A stretch of 15,116 bases of DNA, from the NCBI GenBank assembly GCA_051868045.1, contig JBJDZN010000074.1, positions 1 through 15,116 on the forward strand. The letters run 5' to 3'. The translations under genes were made by a program, and so were the position numbers. Positions 7,777 to 14,064 of this stretch are shown piece after piece (position 1 is the stretch's first letter; the number at the start of each line of letters is the position of its first letter). The notes under the pieces were generated by a model, which saw only the letters and a list, made by a program, of their open reading frames with translations, did not search any database and was not told the origin of the DNA. Source of the stretch: CAKSQF01 sp051868045 (GTDB lineage Bacteria > Bacillota > Clostridia > Oscillospirales > CAG-272).

Positions 7777-7808
7777 GAGGATTCCTGCCTTTGCGATGAT
7801 TTTCTCCT

Positions 7809-7837
7809 ATTGTATCACAATTTTTGTCTTCCGTAAA
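7809..7837 (-). promoter_or_regulatory. Extended -10 promoter of the ppx-trmH cluster
   Basis: Reading the minus strand: TTTACG (7837-7832), 17 bases, then TACAAT (7814-7809), directly preceded by TGA, giving an extended -10 (TGnTACAAT). The start codon is 32 bases downstream of the -10. Confidence 0.65.
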
Positions 7838-7891
7838 GGGAATTCAGAAAAGTTTTTTCATTTTTTCGGGGAATCTCTGATGTCCTTTTCC

Positions 7892-7899
7892 CATAGAAT
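7892..7899 (+). promoter_or_regulatory. Possible sigma-E-like -10 element upstream of sigK
   Basis: CATAGAAT differs by one base from the sigma-E -10 consensus CATACAAT known from Bacillus, where sigma-E drives sigK. The matching -35 region (about 7870-7876) is poor, so this is only a candidate. Confidence 0.25.
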
Positions 7900-7991
7900 A
7901 CACCAAATCGAAAAAATCGCCGGAAGGCAGCGGTCGGGGACGGTTTGTCCCCAGAGGCTGTGCTTCAGGCGGACCGTGGAATATTGGGTAT

Positions 7992-7996
7992 GGAGG
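7992..7996 (+). promoter_or_regulatory. Shine-Dalgarno GGAGG that fixes the sigK start
   Basis: GGAGG is eight bases upstream of the ATG at 8005. It lies inside codons 1-3 of an alternative ATG at 7990, and a still earlier TTG at 7945 lacks a comparable site. 8005 is therefore preferred and gives the expected length of pro-sequence. Confidence 0.8.
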
Positions 7997-8004
7997 GCTG
8001 TTTT

Positions 8005-8706
8005 ATGGGGATTTTTCGAATGCTTGCGGGACTTGTCTGCCTGTTTTTGCGGGTGGAGGAGCAGGGGAGCTTTCCTCCGCCCCTGACTCCCGAAATGGAG
8101 CGGGAATACTTTCGGCGGGCAAGATTGGGGGATGAAAAGGCAAGGGAGGAACTGATTCTTCACAATATGCGGCTGGTCGCCCATATCGTCAAAAAATACT
8201 ACACCGGCTACGGGGCGCAGGACGATCTGATCTCCATCGGAACCATCGGTCTGATCAAGGCAATCGACTCCTTCAACGTGGACAACGGAACACGATTCGC
8301 CACCTATGCGGGCAAATGCCTGCAAAACGAGATTCTGATGTACTTCCGCTCCCAGAAGAAGACGCTGGGGGATGTGTCCCTGTCCGAGACCATCGACGTG
8401 GATAAGGACGGAAATCCCCTGACCTGGAGCGACGTGCTGGCAGTGGAGGACACCATTGCCGATGATCTGTTCATTAAGATCAGCAGTGAGAAGGCAAAAC
8501 AGATCATCTCCGAGCATTTGACGGGCAGGGAGCAGACCATCATTCGGCTACGCTACGGACTGGACGGCAGGGAACCTCTGACCCAGAGGGAGATCGCAGG
8601 TCGGCTGGGAATTTCCCGTTCCTACGTCAGTCGGATTGAAAAATCCGCACTGGAAAAAATCGGGTGCGGACTTTCGGGCAAACCGATTCCCGAAAGCGGT
8701 GCATAG
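8005..8706 (+). CDS. sigK: RNA polymerase sporulation sigma factor, pro-sigma-K
   Basis: The late mother-cell sigma factor that directs coat, cortex and lysis genes. The 233-aa protein begins with a hydrophobic pro-sequence (MLAGLVCLFL, residues 6-15), then GSFPPPLTPE. Alignment with Bacillus pro-sigma-K by eye puts the processing point near residue 16/17 (inference). Region 2 has NMRLVAHIVKKY and DDLISIGTIGLIKAI (74-88) followed by EILMYFR. Region 4 ends in GISRSYVSRIEKSALEKI, the -35-binding helix-turn-helix. VAHIVKK rather than VVYIARK, and the short pro-sequence, favour sigma-K over sigma-E. The frame is continuous, with no skin-type insertion. The SPOCS-LysM gene follows after 52 bases and spoIVB, whose product triggers pro-sigma-K processing in Bacillus, lies 1.9 kb further on. 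The processing protease SpoIVFB is not in the window. Confidence 0.92.
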   Translation: MGIFRMLAGLVCLFLRVEEQGSFPPPLTPEMEREYFRRARLGDEKAREELILHNMRLVAHIVKKYYTGYGAQDDLISIGTIGLIKAIDSFNVDNGTRFATYAGKCLQNEILMYFRSQKKTLGDVSLSETIDVDKDGNPLTWSDVLAVEDTIADDLFIKISSEKAKQIISEHLTGREQTIIRLRYGLDGREPLTQREIAGRLGISRSYVSRIEKSALEKIGCGLSGKPIPESGA

Positions 8707-8758
8707 ATTGACGGTGTCCTGCATAGGATGAAAGCAAAAAAGATAAGGGGCGAAGAGT

Positions 8759-10267
8759 TTGAAAAATCAAATGAGTGAGAAGGAGATTTGGACCGTAGGA
8801 TCCGAAAAAGTCGGCGGCATTGAATGCACCAAGGATGTCATCCTGCCTGATCTCTATCGGGATATGAAGAAAATTTTGTGGTATACCGGGAGTCTGCATC
8901 CCGAATCGGTGTACATGGATAACGCAAAGGCAAGCTATGAGGGAACCCTTGCCTGTACGGTTCTTTTCCTGGATGAGGAGGATCAGGTGCGCTGTATGAA
9001 GGCGTCGCTGGACTATTCCGGCTCTGTTCCCGTTGATGGGGCGGGCGCACAGACCCGGATCCTGTCACTGCCGGTGCTGGAATCCCTCAGTATCAAGGCA
9101 CTCAATCCCCGCAAGCTGGGGGTTCGGGGAAAGATTTCGCCAGGTATCCGGTGCTTTACGGCGGTGGATTCCGAGCCTGACTACCCCGATTTCTTCGGAA
9201 ACGAGGACCTTGCCTGCATCGAAAGTCAGTATGCAACGCTGAAACAGATGGTTCCCACCGGCGTGTGGGAGCGGGAACTGACGGTCAGTGAGGATTTGGC
9301 ACTGGAGAAGAATCTCCCTTCCATTGAGGAAATCCTTTCCTGCGTGGCATCGGTGGATACCGTTTCCGTCCGGGCGGGGGACGGCGTGCTGGAATTCAAG
9401 GGAGAGGCACGAATTGAGCTTGCCTATCTTGCCGACGACGGACAGATCATCTTCCAGAGCCGTACCCTTCCGGTGGAGCAGATGTGTCAGGCAGAGGATA
9501 TTGACGGTTCGTCCGAGGTCCTTGCCGTTGCCTACGTCAAGAGTGCGGAATGCTCCCCTGCCGAGGATATGAGCGGACAGTACCGTATTCTGGGGCTGGA
9601 TCTGACCTATGAGATTTGCGGGATCTGCGGAACACCGAAGGAAATCCGGTACGTGACCGATCTGTTCTCCACCAGCTATCTGTCCGAGAATCGCACTGCC
9701 GGCTACAATGCTGCCACCGATCAGCGAACGCTCAGTCAGACCTTCTCCCGCAAGGTATCGGTTCCCTGTGAGGATAAGGGAAGCCCTGCGGCGGTCTACG
9801 GCAATGCCATCATGGGATCGGCGCAGGTTCGGGAGGAGGATACCGGAGTCCGGATGACGGCAAATCTGACGGTGATGCTCTGTGACGGAGAGGGAAAGTT
9901 GACCGCCGTTCCCGTCAACGACAGCTTTGACGGCAGTCTGCCGCCCTGCAAGGAGTTCATGGGCACTGCCACGGTTCAGAATCCTGTGGCAAAGTTGGAG
10001 GGCGGCAGCCTGACCATAACCTATGACGTAAAGCTCAGCCTGCTGTGCTGGGAAAGTGTCCGGATTACGGCGGTTTCCGAGGTTCATTCGGCAGAGAGCG
10101 ACCGGATTGTCAGTGCCCGTCCCCTGACCGTCTATTATCCTGCCCCCGGTGAAAATCTCTGGCAGATCGCCAAACGGTACCGGATCAGCCGTTCTTCCCT
10201 GGATGCGGCAAATCGCGGAAGGGAGCAGGGGCAGGCGATGATTATCCCCAGACGGGTAAAAGCGTGA
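8759..10267 (+). CDS. SPOCS (DUF3794) domain protein with C-terminal LysM
   Basis: A 502-aa protein of a type common in spore-forming Clostridia. SPOCS/DUF3794-like modules are visible at the N-terminus (TKDVILPDLYRDMKKIL, ~24-40, then a beta-rich stretch to ~95) and again at ~190-290 and ~330-445. A LysM module ends the protein (PAPGENLWQIAKRYRIS, then DAANRG and IIPRR; residues ~460-500), predicted to bind peptidoglycan such as spore cortex. There is no signal peptide, as expected for a mother-cell protein placed on the spore from outside. The start is a TTG at 8759 because AAGGGG (8745-8750) stands eight bases before it; the ATG at 8771 lacks a well-placed site. The position 52 bp after sigK suggests co-transcription or sigma-K control. 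The exact coat role is inferred. Confidence 0.88.
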   Translation: MKNQMSEKEIWTVGSEKVGGIECTKDVILPDLYRDMKKILWYTGSLHPESVYMDNAKASYEGTLACTVLFLDEEDQVRCMKASLDYSGSVPVDGAGAQTRILSLPVLESLSIKALNPRKLGVRGKISPGIRCFTAVDSEPDYPDFFGNEDLACIESQYATLKQMVPTGVWERELTVSEDLALEKNLPSIEEILSCVASVDTVSVRAGDGVLEFKGEARIELAYLADDGQIIFQSRTLPVEQMCQAEDIDGSSEVLAVAYVKSAECSPAEDMSGQYRILGLDLTYEICGICGTPKEIRYVTDLFSTSYLSENRTAGYNAATDQRTLSQTFSRKVSVPCEDKGSPAAVYGNAIMGSAQVREEDTGVRMTANLTVMLCDGEGKLTAVPVNDSFDGSLPPCKEFMGTATVQNPVAKLEGGSLTITYDVKLSLLCWESVRITAVSEVHSAESDRIVSARPLTVYYPAPGENLWQIAKRYRISRSSLDAANRGREQGQAMIIPRRVKA

Positions 10268-10365
10268 TGCCCCAAGATTTTGGTCGGATATTTTTCCAAA
10301 AAAATCCAGACTCACTCTAGAAGGATTTGCATCTCATAATCTGTCCGATCCGTTGCACAATAACA

Positions 10366-10552
10366 TTGCAGAACACGATTCTGCACAGAGAGCAGACAAA
10401 GAAAAAAGCCAAGTTATTGGCATTGAAGGGTTCGTTCCCTTTTTCAAAAGGCGGCAGACGCATCACAGAGTGATAACGCCTTTTGTGCAAGTGAACGGTA
10501 CGCAAAAATGAACAGGCTTCGTTTGCAGTCTGTGCAGAATACGGTTTTGCAA
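10366..10552. repeat. 187-bp imperfect palindrome (foldback, MITE-like) upstream of spoIVB
   Basis: Outer arms 10366-10401 and 10517-10552 are inverted copies that match at about 28 of 36 positions, including a perfect 12-bp block ATTCTGCACAGA (10378-10389) against TCTGTGCAGAAT (10529-10540). Further in, CGTTCCCTTTTTC (10433-10445) pairs at 9 of 13 with 10485-10497. AAAAGGCG (10446-10453) pairs perfectly with CGCCTTTT (10477-10484). The tip is ATCAC-AGA-GTGAT (10462-10474). The left arm also holds private small hairpins (TGCAGAA/TTCTGCA 10367-10385; GCCAA/TTGGC 10409-10421). There is no coding capacity and no clear target-site duplication. It may be a mobile foldback element or a large structured RNA leader; the sequence alone does not decide. 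Confidence 0.75.
10446..10484 (+). terminator. Central hairpin of the palindrome, possible weak terminator
   Basis: AAAAGGCG and CGCCTTTT form a perfect 8-bp stem, capped by an inner ATCAC/GTGAT stem. Only four T residues follow (10481-10484), but the A and T ends make it terminator-like on both strands. It could end readthrough from the SPOCS-LysM gene, or may simply be part of the palindrome. Confidence 0.35.
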
Positions 10553-10575
10553 CTGTTTTGGAAAGGGATTGGCAA

Positions 10576-11661
10576 ATGAAAAGGCTACAAGGAAAGTCGG
10601 GAATCCGCCGATTACCGATCATTCTGTCCCTTCTGCTTTTCGTCAGTGTTCTCCTGCCTATGGGGGCACTTCCTTCCCGTGCCGCAGATGAAATGACCGC
10701 AAAAGAGCAGGCAGTAAGTCTGCCTGCCGAACTGATCCCCGGCGGAATGCCCTTCGGAGTTCAGCTTCAGACCAAGGGCGTTCTGATTGTGGGAATGTCA
10801 CCGGTGAATCCGCAAGGGGACGGTATCTGTCCTGCCGAAGAGGCGGGAATTGCCGTCAGGGATGTCATTCTCTCCATCGGGGGTCAGGAGGTCGGCAGCG
10901 TCTCAAAGGTTGCCGAGATTCTGGCTGCCTCAGGAGGAAAGGAACTGACCCTGACGGTTGAACGTGCGGGTAAGCGGCTGGAGAAGCGGCTGAAACCCAT
11001 TCGTTCGGATAAGGACGGAATCTACCGTGCCGGAATCTGGATCCGGGACAGTGCCGCCGGAATCGGAACCATTACCTTCTTATGTCCCCAAAGCCACGGT
11101 TTTGCGGGGCTGGGACACGGAATCTGCGATCCCGATACGGGAATGCTGATGCCTATGTCCAGAGGATCGGTGATGAACGTGGTCATCGGATCGGTGCAAA
11201 AGGGAAGAGAAGGCTCACCCGGGGAACTCAGGGGCTATTTCAGCGGAGATAGGGTCGGTGCGCTTCTGGGAAATACCGAATGCGGTGCTTACGGTATGCT
11301 GTCGGTACTTCCGAAGAATATCGGTGACCCCATTCCCGTCGGGAATGCATCGGAGGTGCATACGGGGGATGCCTATATCCTCTGTACGCTGGATGACAGT
11401 CAGTGTGTGAAAAAATATCCCATACGGATTACCAAAATCATCGACCGAAAACGTGAAAACAAGAATTTTCTGGTGGAAGTGACCGATCGGGAGCTGATTG
11501 CACAGACAGGCGGAATTGTACAGGGCATGAGCGGAAGTCCGATCATTCAGGACGGAAAGCTGATCGGGGCAATTACCCATGTGATGGTGGAAAATCCCAA
11601 ACAGGGCTACGGAATCTTCATTGAAAATATGCTGGAAAAAATGCCCGAACTGCTTCGCTGA
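10576..11661 (+). CDS. spoIVB: SpoIVB sporulation signalling serine peptidase (S55)
   Basis: SpoIVB is secreted from the forespore into the intermembrane space, where it cleaves SpoIVFA and so releases SpoIVFB to process pro-sigma-K (known from Bacillus). The 361-aa protein has a basic N-terminus and one hydrophobic signal-anchor (IILSLLLFVSVLLPMGAL, ~15-32), a PDZ domain (~60-140, with DVILSIGGQEV), and the S55 peptidase domain: AGIWIRDSAAGIGTITF, GLGHGICD with catalytic-type His181, and IVQGMSGSPIIQ with catalytic-type Ser319. The start is the ATG at 10576 with AAAGGG (10562-10567) eight bases before it; a TTG six codons upstream has no better site. Unlike the usual recN-spoIVB-spo0A order, it stands alone near sigK and is closed by a strong terminator. 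The large palindrome ends 23 bases upstream of the ATG. Confidence 0.95.
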   Translation: MKRLQGKSGIRRLPIILSLLLFVSVLLPMGALPSRAADEMTAKEQAVSLPAELIPGGMPFGVQLQTKGVLIVGMSPVNPQGDGICPAEEAGIAVRDVILSIGGQEVGSVSKVAEILAASGGKELTLTVERAGKRLEKRLKPIRSDKDGIYRAGIWIRDSAAGIGTITFLCPQSHGFAGLGHGICDPDTGMLMPMSRGSVMNVVIGSVQKGREGSPGELRGYFSGDRVGALLGNTECGAYGMLSVLPKNIGDPIPVGNASEVHTGDAYILCTLDDSQCVKKYPIRITKIIDRKRENKNFLVEVTDRELIAQTGGIVQGMSGSPIIQDGKLIGAITHVMVENPKQGYGIFIENMLEKMPELLR

Positions 11662-11694
11662 GGAGCGGCAGCAGGGCAAATAGGGCAAATTCGG

Positions 11695-11730
11695 AAGCTG
11701 ACGCAAAGGAAACCTTTGCGTCAGCTTTTT
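11695..11730 (+). terminator. Strong rho-independent terminator after spoIVB
   Basis: AAGCTGACGCAAAGG (11695-11709) pairs perfectly over 15 bp with CCTTTGCGTCAGCTT (11713-11727) around an AAA loop, followed by a T run ending at 11730. It separates spoIVB from rsmE. Confidence 0.95.
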
Positions 11731-11900
11731 CTGCGTCAACCAAAGGGATCATTGTCGACCAAAACGCTGTTTTTCGCCTTATTTTGAACCGTTTTTGGAA
11801 AACTTGTCTTCCGAAAAGCCCTGTATTTGGGTGTAATATCCTGATTCCCTGCGGATGGCAGAAAAAATTGAAAGATTTTTGGCTTTTTGCAATTTTTGAG

Positions 11901-11929
11901 TTGACAAATTGCACAAAATCGTGTATAAT
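11901..11929 (+). promoter_or_regulatory. Consensus sigma-A promoter of rsmE
   Basis: TTGACA (11901-11906), a 17-base spacer, and TATAAT (11924-11929) match the consensus completely. A second TATAAT occurs at 11937-11942 but lacks a -35 at the right distance. The leader is about 55 bases. Confidence 0.9.
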
Positions 11930-11991
11930 GGTGCCGTATAATCCGATGTGAACTTTGCAGGATCAATGTTTTTGGAAAAGGACTGAACCGT

Positions 11992-12726
11992 ATGCCCCGC
12001 TTTTTTCTTCCCGCCGATCGCTTTTCGGATGATCCCGTTGTCATCGACGGCGAGGATGCCCGACATATTTCCCTGTCCCTCCGAATGGCAGTGGGGGATC
12101 CCCTGATTCTGTCGGACAAGCAGGGGATGGACTATCATTGCTCCATCGTGGGGATGGACAAGAAGAAGGTATACGCCAGAGTGGAGCAGGTCTTGCCCTG
12201 TGAAAGTGAACCGCCCTGTCAGATCACGCTGTATCAGTGCCTTGCCAAGGGCGATAAAATGGAGACGATTATCCAGAAGGCGGTGGAGTACGGCGTCACT
12301 GCCATTGTTCCCGTTGAAAGTGAGCGGTGCGTGGCAAAACTGACAGCCGACAGCGTGGACCATAAGTTGATGCGCTGGCAAAAAATTGCCGATGAGGCGG
12401 CGGGTCAGTGCGGACGGGGAATTCTGCCGTCGGTTGGTCGCCCCGTGTCCTATGATGAGGCGGTCAGGGCGGCGGCTGAGTCCGACCTGTCCTTTTTGTG
12501 CTATGAGGGAGAGGGAACGGTTTCCCTGCCGCACCTTCTTTCGGGAGATTGTCCCAAGTCCCTGTCTTTCCTTGTGGGTCCCGAGGGCGGAATCTCCAAG
12601 GACGAGGTTCTGAAGGCAAAATCCGCCGGTCTGAAACTCTGCGGACTGGGAAAACGGATCCTCCGGACCGAAAGCGCATCGGGGTTTGTTCTTGCAGCAG
12701 TTTCAATGCGATGGGAAATTGTATGA
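11992..12726 (+). CDS. rsmE: 16S rRNA (uracil1498-N3)-methyltransferase RsmE
   Basis: RsmE methylates N3 of U1498 of 16S rRNA in the 30S subunit, using S-adenosylmethionine. The 244-aa length is normal. The N-terminal PUA-like part has MPRFFLP and DARHISLSLRM. The SPOUT domain follows, with QCLAKGDKMETIIQKAVEYG (105-124), VESERCV, RWQKIADEAAGQCGRG, and the knot motifs VGPEGGIS and GLGKRILRTESAS (with Arg-Thr-Glu near residue 230). AAAAGGA precedes the ATG by about nine bases. In many bacteria rsmE follows prmA; here it stands alone between two terminator/promoter boundaries and is driven by its own consensus promoter. This is housekeeping, and the assignment is secure. Confidence 0.96.
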   Translation: MPRFFLPADRFSDDPVVIDGEDARHISLSLRMAVGDPLILSDKQGMDYHCSIVGMDKKKVYARVEQVLPCESEPPCQITLYQCLAKGDKMETIIQKAVEYGVTAIVPVESERCVAKLTADSVDHKLMRWQKIADEAAGQCGRGILPSVGRPVSYDEAVRAAAESDLSFLCYEGEGTVSLPHLLSGDCPKSLSFLVGPEGGISKDEVLKAKSAGLKLCGLGKRILRTESASGFVLAAVSMRWEIV

Positions 12727-12804
12727 ACACATGACGCAATCACCATATTGCCGTAAAACGAGAGAATTTTTTTGAATTTTTTATTAAAAATATCGAAAAG
12801 ACTA

Positions 12805-12833
12805 TTGAAATTCCACAAAAAATGTGTTACAAT
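12805..12833 (+). promoter_or_regulatory. Sigma-A-type promoter of the CdaR-like regulator (and perhaps ftsEX)
   Basis: TTGAAA (12805-12810) and TACAAT (12828-12833) are separated by 17 bases in an AT-rich gap. The leader to the ATG at 12895 is about 55 bases. A strong AAGGAG (12882-12887) stands seven bases before the ATG. Confidence 0.8.
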
Positions 12834-12894
12834 AATGGAAGTATTACACAAGAAGAAAATCACAGAATGCTGAATATCAGGAAGGAGACGCTCT

Positions 12895-13980
12895 ATGTCT
12901 AATAGATTGTTTCAGGGAATTATTTACCAGATGAAGGACGCAGTCGACCGGGTGATCGGTGTGCTCGATGAAACGGGCGTGGTCATCTCGTGCAGTGAGC
13001 TTGTCAAGATCGGAGAGATCCGCCAGGGAGTACGGGACGAGCTGTCCTATACCGCTGAGGTGACGACTCTCGGAGGCTATACCTACCGCTCGCTGAATGC
13101 TGCGACCAAAAGCGAGTATGTGGTTTTCGTTGAGGGCGAGGACAAAGAGGCGGAGCGTCTGTCCATGATTCTTGCCATCGCTCTCGGCAACATCAAGGTG
13201 CTGTACGACGAAAAGCATGACAAATCCTCCTTTATCAAGAATATTATTCTGGATAACATTCTGCCCAGCGACATTTACATAAAGTCCAAGGAACTGCACT
13301 TTGCCAACGACGTGTCCCGCGTGGTCTTCCTGATCAAGTTTACCGGAAAGAACGACGTGATCCCCTATGAGATCCTTCAGAATATGTTCCCCGGCAAGAA
13401 TAAGGAATACGTCATCAGCGTAGGCGAGCGTGACAGCGTACTGGTCAAGGAGGTCAAACCCAACATTGACATGGACGAGGTCGAAAAGATGGCACGCTCC
13501 ATTTCTGATACCATCTCCGCCGAGTTCTATTCCAAGGTGTCCATCGGTATCGGTACGGTAGTGGACAATATCAAGGATCTGTCCCGCTCCTACAAAGAGG
13601 CGCAGGTGGCTCTTGAGGTCGGCAAGGTCTTTGATACCGAGAAGGATATTATCAGCTATGACAATCTGGGTATCGGTCGTCTGATCTATCAGCTTCCCAC
13701 CAGTCTCTGCGAGATGTTCCTCCAGGAGGTCTTCAAGAAGGGACCGCTGGAGTCTCTGGATCGGGAAACCCTGATGACCATCCAATCCTTCTTTGAAAAC
13801 AATCTGAATGTCTCCGAAACCTCCCGTAAGTTGTTCGTTCACCGGAATACGCTGGTCTACCGTCTGGAGAAGATCCGTAAGCTGACCGGACTGGATCTGC
13901 GTGAATTTGAACACGCCATTACCTTTAAGGTCGCCCTGATGGTCAAGAAGTATCTGTCCTCGAAGCCCGTGAAATACTGA
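12895..13980 (+). CDS. CdaR/PucR-family helix-turn-helix regulator
   Basis: A 361-aa predicted cytoplasmic transcription factor. The N-terminal ~110 residues resemble a small sensory domain (QMKDAVDRVIGVLDETGVV). The middle (~140-250) has a degenerate GGDEF-like CdaR domain, with VSIGIGTVVDNIKDLSRSYKEA. The C-terminus is a PucR-type HTH (HTH_30): FFENNLNVSETSRKLFVHRN then TLVYRLEKIRKLTGLDL (299-335). Family members sense sugars, nucleobases or other metabolites and usually act on adjacent catabolic genes. None lies here; the next genes are ftsE and ftsX, 84 bp downstream in the same direction. It could act by autoregulation or on distant genes. The start is supported by an excellent Shine-Dalgarno. 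The ligand is unknown. Confidence 0.88.
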   Translation: MSNRLFQGIIYQMKDAVDRVIGVLDETGVVISCSELVKIGEIRQGVRDELSYTAEVTTLGGYTYRSLNAATKSEYVVFVEGEDKEAERLSMILAIALGNIKVLYDEKHDKSSFIKNIILDNILPSDIYIKSKELHFANDVSRVVFLIKFTGKNDVIPYEILQNMFPGKNKEYVISVGERDSVLVKEVKPNIDMDEVEKMARSISDTISAEFYSKVSIGIGTVVDNIKDLSRSYKEAQVALEVGKVFDTEKDIISYDNLGIGRLIYQLPTSLCEMFLQEVFKKGPLESLDRETLMTIQSFFENNLNVSETSRKLFVHRNTLVYRLEKIRKLTGLDLREFEHAITFKVALMVKKYLSSKPVKY

Positions 13981-13993
13981 TCCGACGATCTGA

Positions 13994-14031
13994 TGTAGCT
14001 TGTACAACCGACTTGGCTTGTGCAAGCTACA
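13994..14031 (+). promoter_or_regulatory. 14-bp stem without U tract between the regulator gene and ftsE
   Basis: TGTAGCTTGTACAA (13994-14007) pairs with TTGTGCAAGCTACA (14018-14031) along its whole length, with a single G-U pair, around a 10-base loop. No T run follows, so it is not a standard terminator. It could be a dyad operator, an mRNA processing or stability element, or a partial attenuator ahead of ftsE. Confidence 0.6.
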
Positions 14032-14064
14032 CTGGCTTATGAGAAAAGAGCGGAGGATGACTAC

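Larger units (their letters stand above)
10268..10575. other. 308-bp gene-free gap between the SPOCS-LysM gene and spoIVB
   Basis: The gap holds an AT-rich dyad near 10287-10308 (GGATATTTTT/AAAAAAATCC) that could act as a weak terminator. Most of the rest is occupied by the large imperfect palindrome described separately. I could not find a convincing sigma-A, sigma-F or sigma-G promoter close to spoIVB. A small minus-strand open frame across the gap has no recognisable motif and no support as a gene. Confidence 0.6.
11662..11991. other. 330-bp gap between spoIVB and rsmE
   Basis: It contains the spoIVB terminator (11695-11730), an AT-rich stretch with no gene (about 11731-11900), and the rsmE promoter (11901-11929). 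I found no further repeat or small gene. Confidence 0.7.

Noticed and set aside
8701..8730. Two GCATAG-like direct repeats near the sigK stop, considered as a sigma-K or sigma-F/G promoter for the SPOCS-LysM gene
   Set aside because: CATAGGATG is near the sigma-K -10 pattern, but the AC of the -35 would be only about 9 bases away, so spacing does not fit.
9065..10315. 416-aa antisense open frame opposite the SPOCS-LysM gene
   Set aside because: The plus strand encodes SPOCS and LysM modules; the antisense frame has no family resemblance or start signal.
10317..10622. 101-aa minus-strand open frame across the palindrome
   Set aside because: It overlaps the spoIVB start, has no motif, and its sequence is explained by the inverted-repeat structure. 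It would become interesting only if the same peptide were found at other copies of the element.
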